Assembly (NCBI GenBank): GCA_014706385.1 | Contig: JACGZH010000004.1 | Span: 124,001 to 188,000 of the forward strand | Origin: Phaffia rhodozyma | Lineage: Eukaryota; Basidiomycota; Tremellomycetes; Cystofilobasidiales; Mrakiaceae | Length of the DNA stretch: 64,000 bases | Direction of reading: 5' to 3' | Translations under genes and position numbers: made by a program | In this document: positions 37,215-64,000 of the stretch, in pieces | Numbering within the stretch: the first letter of the stretch is position 1 | Layout of the letters: each line of letters begins with the position of its first letter | Notes under the pieces: generated by a model | Seen by the model: the letters and a program-made list of their open reading frames with translations, nothing else | Told to the model about the DNA's origin: nothing | Databases searched by the model: none

Positions 37215-38324
37215 ATGCTTTCTCTCTCGATTCTCTCAGGGCAGATCCCTAATATCACTCCTCTCACCCCTGTCAGTATTTGCACTTCTTCCGAATATGG
37301 AACGCCCTCGTTTTCTCCGTTGTTGCCCTGCAAGTCTCTTCCTATCGCTATTTCGCCCGATCCGCAATCTCTTCTATGGACTCCGCCGGTTTCTCCGGTT
37401 GCCTCGCCAGACGTAATTTATAGTTTGGCGAATGGAGAACAAGAGAGACCTTTGGATGTGAACGACAGGACAAAAATGGCTTGGCTGATGGATTTGCGGA
37501 CCTCAGAGTCGGACACAAGTTAGTCTTCCGCCTCTGCCTTCTTTTAGAGAATTATCCCAAGGGCAGCTTTCTTATTCAATCTCTTATTTAATCGATCGTG
37601 TGCGGATAGTAAAAGTAGCTGAGATCGTTCTCGAGTTGTTCCCTCCGGCCGATATGCACTCATCTGAGGTGTCGGCTGGAGCGTACACAACTGACCTTGC
37701 TGAGGCTCTCAGATACTGGACGTCGTTGACACCGCATCCTGTACGTCTCGTTCAGTTCTCGTCATGGCGATGTCTCAGGTCAAGAGCCTACCTGTCCTTA
37801 CTTAATGATCTCGATTTGTGCTCCTCGGATTTCCTTGATAGTACTGCATTCTAATCTTGACCGTCTGCTTACTCGAGCGTTTTAAAGCTGCCCACCCCTC
37901 TCTGATTGCTTCTGGACGTGAGTTTGATCATTTTAATTTCCTTACGTGCGTCAGGCGCATACTCTGTTCATCGGCTCATCTTCCTTCGATACGATCCTCA
38001 TAGGAATCTCGGATACAACACTTCGAGTTGTGTTTGCTGCTTTCTTGTTGACGACCAAACATGTGTCGGAAGACTCGTTCCACAATACCGCGTTTGTCAG
38101 CCGAACTCCATGGACATGTGGAGAAATCAACTCAATCGAAAAGGAGTTGTTTGCTCGGCTGGACTACAACCTCTATTTCTCGGCTGATGAGTACGTTGGA
38201 AATTCCTTGACTGGATTCTACATTCTGTTCGTAAAGCAAGAATTGCTCATAACGCCTTGAACGTGTTCACTTCATTTCAAACAGGTTCCTGAACCGTGTG
38301 GTATCCTTCGACTCTCAGCCCTGA
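37215..38324 (+). CDS. Cyclin, Pcl/Pho80-like
   Basis: Pcl-type cyclins bind the Pho85/CDK5 kinase in fungi. Five exons (37215-37518, 37610-37740, 37842-37917, 38004-38190, 38285-38324) join in frame to 245 residues. A Ser/Pro-rich N-terminal part of about 75 residues contains several S/T-P sites. The cyclin box begins around VAEIVLELFPPADMHSSEVS, continues YCILILTVCLLERFKAAHPS, and has the diagnostic core TLRVVFAAFLLTTKHVSEDS and GEINSIEKELFARLDYNLYF. The last helix is FLNRVVSFDSQP with little C-terminal extension. The group is judged from the core LxxxFLxRLDYxL-like pattern; the exact subfamily (Pcl1/2, Pcl6/7 or Pho80) is not settled. Choosing the acceptor after ..CCTCATAG keeps the box in frame. 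Confidence 0.82.
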
Positions 38325-39138
38325 AATCCCTGAAATGATTGATAAGACCCGATACATGTCTGCAACACCGTTATTTATTGTACGTTTGCGCTGATCTTCC
38401 TCACATAGCATCCCCATCCTGATCCATCTTGTACCTTGTACAAACAGGAGTTATATGTATTTTTAGTCCAATTTCGTGAATCGACCTGCGTCCTCTATCC
38501 AGGTGTCCCATTCTTGTTTTATAACGCTCTATTCACCTGCGTATCGTCTTGTATGCTGTTTCCTAGTCCATGTGTTTCTATCTTGTACGAGTTGTATCTC
38601 CTCTTCCTCCCTCTCTCTCTTTTTTCCTTTTCAATGGTCAACCTTGACGGATTGGCTAATCTGTGCTGTATCCTTGTGAGCGCTATCTGTGTTTCTCTTT
38701 TGCTGTATCCGATTTATCATCTCTTTCATTCGCATTCTATTTTCATTCTCGGCCGTGCCTGCCCTCCTCTCCATTCGCTTTTGATCATCTTTCATATCTT
38801 TGATAAATTCCCCTCTGTCTGCACCTCTCCGTATCTTATTGTTCCCTCTCTCGATTAGTTTGTGTATGTGTGTGTGCGTGTGTTTTTTTTCTTCTTTTTT
38901 TTTTTCTCTTCTCCTTAAGAGCGCAATATATTGTACTGTATCATATATGAAACTCTTTCTGATCGATGCAGTAGATGGTTGAGGGAGATGCCTGAAATAA
39001 ACTTTGCGCAGCCACAATCTCTGACGCAAGTAGAAATGTATTGTTATTTATCCACCGACACCGTCGTATCATAGTATCTTCTTCTCTGTCACTCCTCCTT
39101 CAATTCTCTTGCTTCTCTTAGTTCCAACAGTGGCTTCG
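38325..39138. other. Intergenic region
   Basis: About 800 bases, strongly T/C-rich on the plus strand between 38480 and 38900, with a (TG)n and poly-T block at 38866-38910. Open frames here are a by-product of the pyrimidine bias. Probably cyclin 3' UTR and the promoter of the next gene. Confidence 0.5.
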
Positions 39139-42065
39139 ATGGACACCCCTACTTTAGAGGTCAGTCTGTTCATCAAACCTAATGCTTGGCTCCTTTTCGT
39201 TTTCTCACAACTTGGTTATGTTTCCTAACGGGAAATTCACACCATAAGGAGCTCCAAAGAACTCGGACAGAACTCGATTCAAGAGTCAATTCTTTGCAAC
39301 TCGCAATGGATAATTTAAGGAACGAAATGAACTTGTTGGACCAAGATGATGGTGACGAGGGAGTAGATGATATTCAACAACAAGTTGGGAGTCAAAACTA
39401 TCAGCAATCGGCAGATACACGAGTGACTGATGAGGGTCGACAGAGTGTGGATACGGTGTTGCCAAGCGTATGTCTTCTTATTTTGCATGTCTCCTTTGCT
39501 TGCAAACTCCACCCTGTGCTGGTGTTTTGTGGAAATACATGAGTGGTCAGAAGTTGACATTGTCCAACGGCTATTTATAACGCCAATATGTCTCACAGGT
39601 GGTTGAATCTGATACATCAGCGGAACTACCTGTCTTGAGTTCGGCCCTGCTTAGGGATCCACGGCCTTTCGACCCAGTTCGCCTTCGTCGTGGACAAGTC
39701 TCTCTTTTGGATTTACCTCCTACTTCATCAGCTGTTGAGCTACTTCCTACAACCGAGCTTCGACCACCTCCCTCGGCTGATGAACTTGATCGATCATATA
39801 GAAACTTCGTTCAAGACAGATTGACTCTATCCTCACTGTCTGGACTAAACGGCGCAACCGATGAAGGAACTCTTCTCTCTTCTTCTCCCTCATCGCCTGT
39901 TACCCCATTTCCATTGAACGGATCAAATATTACTAGAAGCCAACCCCATCCTTCACATCTTCAACCTCGTAGAGTCCTTCGATCCTATTCTGTGACTGGG
40001 TTTGACTCGAATTCGGAGTATATTCGGCCAAATCCGAGTTTGCGACTCTCATCATCAACATCAGCTCCAACATCAGCATCTACGACCCGAAGGATCTTGG
40101 CCGACCGGCGTTCAACCAGGGATCCTCATCTGGCAACACAATCTGCCGAGGAGATGTTAGAAAGGGTGGACGAAACAGCAATGGATCTGATGGACGTTCG
40201 AACTTCACTTCAAGAACGGTCTCAATCAATACGGGATCTGGACGGCGCTCCTCGAGTGGGCATCTTGAATGAAACCTTACGAAACGGCGTAGATCTGATC
40301 GATCAGCTTGAGGGAAGACTTGGCGTGGTGCGGAACCGTCTGGTAAGATTAAATTCGAGCAGGAACAGAGAATCAACGTCGTCTGTACATGTGGACGTGT
40401 TGCCGAATCCACCTCGATCGTTTTCGATCAGGCCGCCACAGTTGAGAAGGGGAGAGTTTCCAAGATTGGAACTTTCTCCTCCTTCTTTCGTGAACAATGC
40501 ATCCAACCGGACGAATGCAAGGCAAAACGAAGACGAGGTCCTTTTGTCTGCCTCACCTGATCCTATTCATCCTGTTCCTCCGATACTCACGTCTCGATCC
40601 GACACATTCTCCGACTGGGTAACTTCGAGAGGCATGCCTGCTTCAGCTTCAACGGCCATCTATGCCTATTCTCCCTTCACTTCCACCGATCTCATCAACA
40701 CCTCCGCTACTCCTTCTGGCGTTGCTACCACTGAGATTTCTACCAGTAGCCCTCTGTCTAGTCCCGCATCTCTCTCAGGCGACTTGTCAAGCTTACCTAG
40801 CCGCCACAGGCTCTTATTTGACTCCAATATGGCATATGCTTCTCCCTCTTCAACTGCCGCAGCTTCAGATAGATTGAGGACAATGGACCCGGTCGCCCAG
40901 CTGCAAGAGGTAAGAGATAGGAACAACTATATGTGGCGAGGAGGAGATGACGGGATGAGTTTTGGAGAAGAGATTGGAGGTTTAAGAAGATCTGGTTGGG
41001 CGGAGCGGGTCATCGGAGGACTGGGCAGGCGAGCGAGGCAAGACAGAGGCGGAAGGAGGAACAGACCATGGGATTTAGAAGGACACGATGTAAACGAGAG
41101 AGGGGAAGAGGACTGGCCAGATATGACTGAAGCCGACAACCAAGTTGGGACTGATGAATTTGTCCGTGACTTCCTATTGTTCTTGTTTTTTCCTTGAAAA
41201 TGATAGCTAATTATCTAGGCCTTACTGCATTGCGCATGTCGTTCTCATTTGACGGTTGTTCAGAGCCTACAAAGTTTCTATGATTTCGTAAGCAGATCTT
41301 CTTCTCTTCCTCTCTGCTCGTTTTCGAAGCATCCTGTTGAATTTCGACTTGTTGATCTCATTTTTCAAGGATACACCCCAAGATCTATCTCGAGCGAACT
41401 TGTTTGCTCGGTCTGCCAGCGACGATCCTGCGGTCACGGTCTCTCTACCAAACCAAACTCTCCGTCGCGAACTTCTTCTCTCCGGACAGGCTACTCTCCT
41501 TTCTTCCTCACGCCAAGGAGATCAAGGATCTTCTCTACAGCACCAGGCATTACCACCCCTCACTCTCTCCTCAACACGAGCATCGTATAATGCAGCCTCC
41601 ACCTTTGATCTCTCGGCCATGCCCTCGACTAATCATCCTGTCCGACTGCCCACCCGTCGATTTGAGGTTCATTCCTTCCCTGATCGTTCCTCAATAGACC
41701 CATCCAACCCACTGATAGTAGCGGATCGAATCCACGAAGACATACTCCTTTGCGAACATCGAAGAATTGCTGCAGCGGCCGAGGCTCAACGAAAGAAGGA
41801 AGAAGATGAAAAGAAAGCAGGCGCAGATGTCACCGATTGGATGCGGCCCGAGGGAGAATATGGAGAGGAATTAGAAGAAGAGTGGGTGGTAAGACCCGGT
41901 CCGGTTGACTTGCCGGATCTATGGGCAGAATCTCCATCTGCTGTGAAGCTTGGACAGCAGAAACTGACGTTAGTGGAAAGGGGAGTTAAAAGGCCAGGCG
42001 AAGAGATGAGAAAAGGGGGCACGAAAGTCATCTTGATCGAGGCAGGGATGTTTGTCGGCCGTTAA
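39139..42065 (+). CDS. Hypothetical protein with N-terminal coiled coil, 840 residues
   Basis: Not recognised. Five exons (39139-39159, 39249-39467, 39599-41161, 41264-41287, 41370-42065) join in frame to 840 residues. The start encodes a heptad-like helix (LEELQRTRTELDSRVNSLQL ...NLRNEMNLLDQ). A long Ser/Thr/Pro/Arg-rich disordered middle follows, with a second helical patch around EEMLERVDETAMDLMDVRTS and ETLRNGVDLIDQLEGRLGVV. The basic block GLGRRARQDRGGRRNRPWDL precedes two small exons (SLQSFYDF). The C-terminal quarter has a charged helix (HRRIAAAAEAQRKKEEDEKK), then GADVTDWMRPEGEYGEELEE EWVVRPG, and ends in a basic, hydrophobic segment. No membrane span or enzyme motif. It may be a cytoskeletal or scaffold protein, which is only inference. 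Confidence 0.7.
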
Positions 42066-42810
42066 TATCTACACCACACACATACCTTCTCTCTCTCTCT
42101 CTTTCTACTCCCTGACATTTCCCGCATTTCCACTCGTTGTCCTCCTCTTCCAATCCAAGTGTTCAATCAACCGCCCGTAGGAGAGAGTCATCGTTCTCGA
42201 ACGCGGAAGGCCTTTCTTTTTTATTGCCATTCTTGGTTATTCCTTGTCTTTTACTTTCCCCTCAGCCATGCTTTCATCAAGTCCTTTTCTTTCTCAAACC
42301 CATTGTTTTCATCCGATATATCAAGCAGGCACTCTTGTCAGTTACATCATCCTGTCTAATTATGTTCTTCCATTGCTAGCACCTTCCTTCATCTTTGCCT
42401 CTTCTCTTTCTTTATCTAAATGTATCTCGATCATCAAGAGCAACATAATCTTCATATGTAACATATCATTTTATATTTGTGTAGGTATTTGTCTATGCTT
42501 CCTTTCCTTACGCGCATCTCTTTCCATTGAGAGAACCCATTTGTATCTCTGGATCGCTACGTTTTAATCTATCCCATTTGTATCGGCTCTATTTGACATT
42601 CTTATTTCTTTTCATCATTATCATAGTAACCTATTTGTTACTCATAACGACCACACCAACCATGCTTATCGTCTCCAGAATTGTCAGCTTTCTCATGACT
42701 AGTTGATCGTATAGGGCATCATCTAACGAGACTTGTTGTTGAAACAAGAGGAACATCTTATGAGGTGGTATGAGTAGAAGATAGATGAACAATATAGATA
42801 CAGAATTCTA
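42066..42810. other. Convergent 3' region
   Basis: About 745 bases between two converging genes, with a (CT)n run at 42085-42103 and T-rich sequence. Open frames at 42137-42567 are short and unsupported. Confidence 0.5.
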
Positions 42811-60264
<17,454 letters not shown>

Positions 60265-60990
60265 CTCTCAGGAAGACTCTAAGGGTTTCCTTTGGTAAAC
60301 TTCGAAGGAGCCTGGAAGGAGAGGGTGTATACGTGTTCTTCTTCGTTTCTCAGGGGTTAATACAAAGAGAGATGCCAGAGAAAAGAAGAGAGGCCGAAAG
60401 GAAAGAAAGAGATGAGAACGGAATGAGAGTTGATGGTGTCAAAAGTCAAAGGGGCGATTTCCGTAATTTACAAGGCAAAGGAAAAAGAAGCCGCGTCTGT
60501 CTTACACGCGTCTTGCTGATGGATGGATGATTGATCGATCTTCTCATTGATCAAGATGTTTCACAAACAAATCCAGAGCAGAAAATAGAGTGGTATACCA
60601 GGAAGAGATAGAAGAAAGAACTGGATTGTCCATGAGCACTTTACTAGTTAGCCGAGAAAGAAAAAAAGTATGTCTGGCAGAAAGGTAGGTTGAACAATGG
60701 GAAGGGCCCCAAGGAAAAGGTCTGAGACGGACGATGATTAGAAGAGCCAGCAAAGAGAGGGACGATGAAAGAGAGTACAAGCGAAACACTCGAATTGCCG
60801 CCGATGGCCAAGATAAGGCAAGGAGAAGAGAAGAAACAAGAAACAGGTAGGGGTATGCTAAAGATGGAGAAGAAAAATTGGAACTTGCCGAGACAAAAAA
60901 TGAAAAAGATAGGCACAGGACAAGACTTGTATTGAACGTATGCAGAAGAGAGAGCAACGAAGAGAAAAGACAGAGAGCAGGCAGGAAGGA
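60265..60990. other. Intergenic region upstream of DYN1
   Basis: About 725 bases between the dynein start and the stop of the next minus-strand gene. Purine-rich on the plus strand. Open frames of up to 137 codons (60544-60957, minus) are Ser/Leu/Phe-rich by-products of this bias. Confidence 0.5.
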
Positions 60991-63900
60991 CTACTCATCA
61001 CTAGGGTTGGTCACTTTCAGACCAGTGCTCTGACCTCCAGCCCCGGCATGTCTTCCATAGGTATCCAACTCGTGCAAGCTCCCATCGCTATCGTTCCCCC
61101 CGTGGTCAGCCGCCGCGCCCAAGGCAGGACCGATACCAGCTCCGGCTGCTGCTCCAAGGTAACCGTCGTTCTGTCCGGATGGGAGGTATCCATGGCCATA
61201 CGTAGGGTCGTACCCACCGGAAGGATCATATCCAGAAGGATCGTACCCACCGGACTGGTCATAGCCGGCCTGGTCGTGGGTCGGTTGACCGTATCCGTGA
61301 TCGGGATGGTATCCCCCGTTGTCATATCCTCCGTCGTGTTCGCCTCCTACTGGACCCTGGCCGGAATAGTAACCTTCGGCAGCTGCAGCCCCATCCGTAT
61401 ATCCACCCTGATGGTTGCTATAAACATTAGGGTCGTTGTAGGCGTTGGGGTCATTGTAAGCGTTCGGATCGTTGTAAGCATCGTACGGCTGATCGGAGTA
61501 GGGTTCATCTCCGTAGGCACCGTAAGATTGACCTTGACCAGCTCCGGCGCCGTAGTATGCACCGGCACCGGCGGCAGCAGCACCAGCAGCACCGGCCGCT
61601 CCATAAGCGGCAAAATTGTTGGGATGGCTGTACTGAGACATGGCGGGTGCGTCGTGAGCAGAGTTGTAGGACGTTCCACCGCCGAGGTCAATATCGTCGT
61701 CCTCGAACGGTTGGCGCGAGGCGGCAGCGGCAGCGGCAGCAGCAACCGAAGCATCTCGATCTGGTAGAAGAGAGAGAGAACAAGAGTTCAATTGAGTTAG
61801 AAGGGGTTCGAAAGATAAGACACAGATTGAGAGACATACCAAGTCGAGCGGCTCGACGTCTCCTAAGAATAAAGAATCCAGCGGCGAGGATCATAGCCGC
61901 TCCCGCTAGAGTAGCAGAGGACAACGACGACGAAAAGGAAGAGACAGGTATTCATTGAGCAAAGGACGTAGAAGAACAAGATTCGGAGAAAGAAGAAGAA
62001 GAAAAGAAAGGTGTGTTCACGCAAGACTTACCAATACCGACGACAACAAAGACACCGACGACGGCTCCGGTGTTGTTGAAGAACGAGCTACCAGACGAAC
62101 TGGATCCAGGGTCGCTCAGACTTCCTGGGTTCTTGACGACCTGGGTGATGGTGGTCACCAAACCGTCCGCCTGGGTGCTTGTGGCGACCGAAGTGAAAGA
62201 AGCAGGCGCAGAGGTGACGGTAGATCCATGAGAATCTGTGGTGGTGATGAAGACGGTAGAAGAAGCCTGAACGTTCGAGGTCGAACTGGATGACTGTGAA
62301 ACTGTGACGGTTGAAGTTGGGGTGACTACGACAGTGCCACTGGTTGACGGGGTGAGGGAGGCAGTGGATTGAGTAGTAGTAGCCGATTGAGACACGATGG
62401 CGGTCGAGGTTGACGACGTGGCTGATTGAGTAGTGATTAAAGAAGAAGTCGAGCTAGATTCAGTCACGACGACTGTAGTAGTTTGTTGAGACTGTGATGT
62501 CGATTGGGAGGTTACGGATGTCGATGATGGCTGTGCAGCCGAGGTCGAGGCCGAGGTCTGAGAAGTAGTCGATGGTGTGGCGATAGTAGTAGACGTGGTG
62601 ACGGTGGTAGAAGGCTGTTGAGCGGTCGTTGACGAGGTGGTGGGTGGTTGGGAGGAGGTCGTGGGCGTGGTCGGCGTCGCCGACGTCGTCGTCGAAGGGA
62701 CAGTCGTGCTCTCGGCGGTAGAAATAGGAACCGAGGAGGAAGCAACGGGTGTGGTCTGGGCTGCCGAGGTGGATGCGGCTGTATCAGAAACGGAAGCTGA
62801 TCGGATTGAGTATGAAAGGTGGATCGGTAAGAGAAGTAAACGATATTTGTCAGTTTGTTCATCTCTAAAATTTTTTTCCTGGTGATAAAGATGAGTATAG
62901 GATAATGGCCCCATCGTTTTCCCGGATGAACACACACGAGAGACACCGGAGCTAGATCTCTCTTTGCGGAGCGTCCAGGTTCCTCCGCACCTTCTCTCTC
63001 ACAGCCATCCGCCTACGCCCATTCATCTGATCGTGTTACAAAAAGAGAAAGAAAAAAAGGACAAATCTCCCGACGACCTCGACCTCGACCTCGACCTCGA
63101 GAGAAGAGAAAAGAAAAACAAATGAAAATCCGTTACTCACCCATGATGATTAAGATTAAGTAACACGAGACACGGGGTGTTGTTTGTTTTGTTTAATTAT
63201 ATAGTTGATTCGTTGTCGTTTTACCCGAGATTATTTTTGATTGAGAAGAAAGACGTTGTTGAGAAAGAGAGCAAAAGAAAGAGGAAGGATTGAAGGCCGA
63301 GGTGGATCGATAGGCAGAGGAGGAGAGGGAAGTTTTAGAGGATTTATCCGACCGAACGCGATGAAGAATCCGGAGAATGAACGGGCAGGATTACAATGAA
63401 TGCAAACGCGACGGAAGGAAACCAGACAGAGACGGTAGAGGCAGTGAGAGGGAAGAGAAAAGAGAGAGAGAGAGAAGGACAGTGGTTGCGTTGTTGTTTG
63501 CCGTTTAAGGGATGATTGGAAGAACGAAGAGAGAGCGTTGGTGAGAAAGAGCAAACGAACGGACGGGGAGGAGGAAGGCGGGGATATGTTGAATAAGGGT
63601 GGGGGTAATTCAAAAATTAATTCAAAAACATAGTCTTGGCCTTCACTTAGACAACCTAGAGAAGCTGTCACCGATCGGCGCCATCTTTCGAGATCTGCTA
63701 CTATAGTTACCGCCAGTGGCGCCAGCTGTTCAGATTAGATGGCCTTCTTTATCACTTTGTGGATTGCACGTGACGATGGAGAGAATGTCGAGACGAAGGA
63801 CAAGTAGTGGTGGAGGAGTAGAGGAGAGATGGAAGAGGAGAAAGAAGAAAGAAAGAAAGAAAGAAAGAAAGAGAAGAAAAGCGCACCTGAGGTAGGAGTA

Positions 63901-64000
63901 ACAGCCGGGGTAGACTGAGCCGCCGACGTTGTCTGCGTGTTCTGAGCCGAAGTGGAAACTGCCGCTGTAGAAGTCGCCGGCGTCGAAGCAGCGGACGTCG
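60991..64000 (-). CDS. Mucin-like Ser/Thr-rich single-pass membrane protein, 5' end outside the window
   Basis: A probable cell-surface or wall-stress-sensor-like protein (Wsc/Mid2 style by architecture, not by recognisable family). The visible exon 63887-64000 and the main exon ending at 62796 (its high end) are Ser/Thr/Ala/Gln-rich, with STSAAQTTP-type repeats, ideal for O-mannosylation. A membrane helix (GAVVGVFVVVGIAGAAMILA AGFFIL) is built across a splice and is followed by the stop-transfer run RRRRAARL. The cytoplasmic tail starts with an alanine run, an acidic patch (FEDDDIDLGGG) and Tyr/Gly/Asp/Pro tandem repeats, and ends VTNPSDE with stop at 60991-60993. The signal peptide must lie beyond base 64000. 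A 1,090-base intron (62797-63886) is far longer than its neighbours. Confidence 0.8.
61432..61490 (-). repeat. 18-bp coding tandem repeat, (AYNDPN)n
   Basis: Three consecutive 18-base units encode AYNDPN, AYNDPN, AYNDPN, with a flanking diverged unit ending VYSN, in the cytoplasmic tail of the mucin-like protein. Nearby GGYDPSGYDPSGGYDP is a second, shorter-period Tyr-Asp-Pro repeat (about 61200-61260). Confidence 0.85.
63074..63100. repeat. (GACCTC)n hexanucleotide repeat
   Basis: About 4.5 tandem GACCTC units within the long intron of the mucin-like gene. Confidence 0.9.
63141..63144 (-). promoter_or_regulatory. Possible alternative start exon end (ATGG followed by GTGAGT)
   Basis: On the minus strand an ATG at 63144-63142 plus one G sits directly before a consensus GTGAGT donor (63140-63135), inside the long intron. 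Splicing to the acceptor at 62796 would keep the reading frame (ATG G|CT). The resulting protein would lack a signal peptide. Speculative. Confidence 0.25.
63844..63872. repeat. (GAAA)n microsatellite
   Basis: About seven GAAA units on the plus strand, (TTTC)n in the sense of the mucin-like gene, starting some 15 bases after the donor of its long intron. Confidence 0.9.

Noticed and set aside
38866..38910. TG and poly-T block considered as a mobile-element tail
   Set aside because: No adjacent reverse-transcriptase sequence and no target-site duplication seen.
60940..61767. 275-codon plus-strand frame over the mucin-like tail
   Set aside because: Gly/Val/Ser-rich mirror image of the tandem-repeat coding sequence on the other strand.

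Overview
This window is nuclear DNA of an intron-rich fungus. Genes lie on both strands, most are cut by many introns of roughly 50-110 bases with GT-AG ends, exons can be very short, and there are no operons. The gene content (fungal delta-12 desaturase, type II NADH dehydrogenase, NatB and GID subunits, a mucin-like wall protein, a full cytoplasmic dynein) and the intron density suggest a basidiomycete, perhaps a tremellomycete yeast of the Phaffia/Xanthophyllomyces type. That species-level idea is inference, not shown by the sequence.

Layout. 1-1321 (-): 5' part of an external mitochondrial NADH dehydrogenase. 2272-5477 (+): MFS transporter of the MFSD1-like group. 5706-7104 (+): RAD14/XPA damage-recognition protein. 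7328-7654 (-): 108-residue orphan. 8762-12608 (+): ecdysoneless/SGT1-type protein. 13081-16115 (-): 973-residue serine-rich orphan. 16872-18872 (-): delta-12 fatty acid desaturase. 20015-22932 (+): histidine-phosphatase-fold membrane protein. 23788-26077 (-): succinyl-CoA ligase beta subunit. 28341-30389 (-): 2-oxoglutarate/Fe(II) oxygenase. 31092-32152 (+): GID8-like CTLH protein. 32350-33365 (-): NAA20/Nat3, catalytic subunit of NatB. 33572-36161 (+): DRG1/Rbg1 GTPase. 37215-38324 (+): Pcl-like cyclin. 39139-42065 (+): 840-residue orphan with an N-terminal coiled coil. 42811-60264 (-): cytoplasmic dynein heavy chain. 60991-64000 (-): Ser/Thr-rich single-pass membrane protein, cut by the window end.

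Most of these are conserved housekeeping genes with no shared pathway. Loose pairs are two mitochondrial energy enzymes (NADH dehydrogenase, succinyl-CoA ligase) and the head-to-head NAA20/DRG1 pair, both translation-linked. I found no rRNA, no convincing tRNA, no CRISPR and no complete transposon.

The most unusual non-coding signal is a 130-base stretch at 19399-19528 between the desaturase and the phosphatase-like gene. It can fold as a closed multi-arm structure: a 7-bp closing stem around a 14-bp hairpin with one bulge, a 12-bp hairpin and a 5-bp hairpin. Other points worth checking are the uniform GTNCGY splice donors of the succinyl-CoA ligase gene, very small exons (18 and 8 nt), a GC-AG intron, a 1.09-kb intron holding a phase-compatible alternative start exon, and probable decayed coding sequence at 26.6-27.2 kb. 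Exon borders quoted as exact were checked for reading-frame continuity by hand. Those called approximate were not fully resolved.
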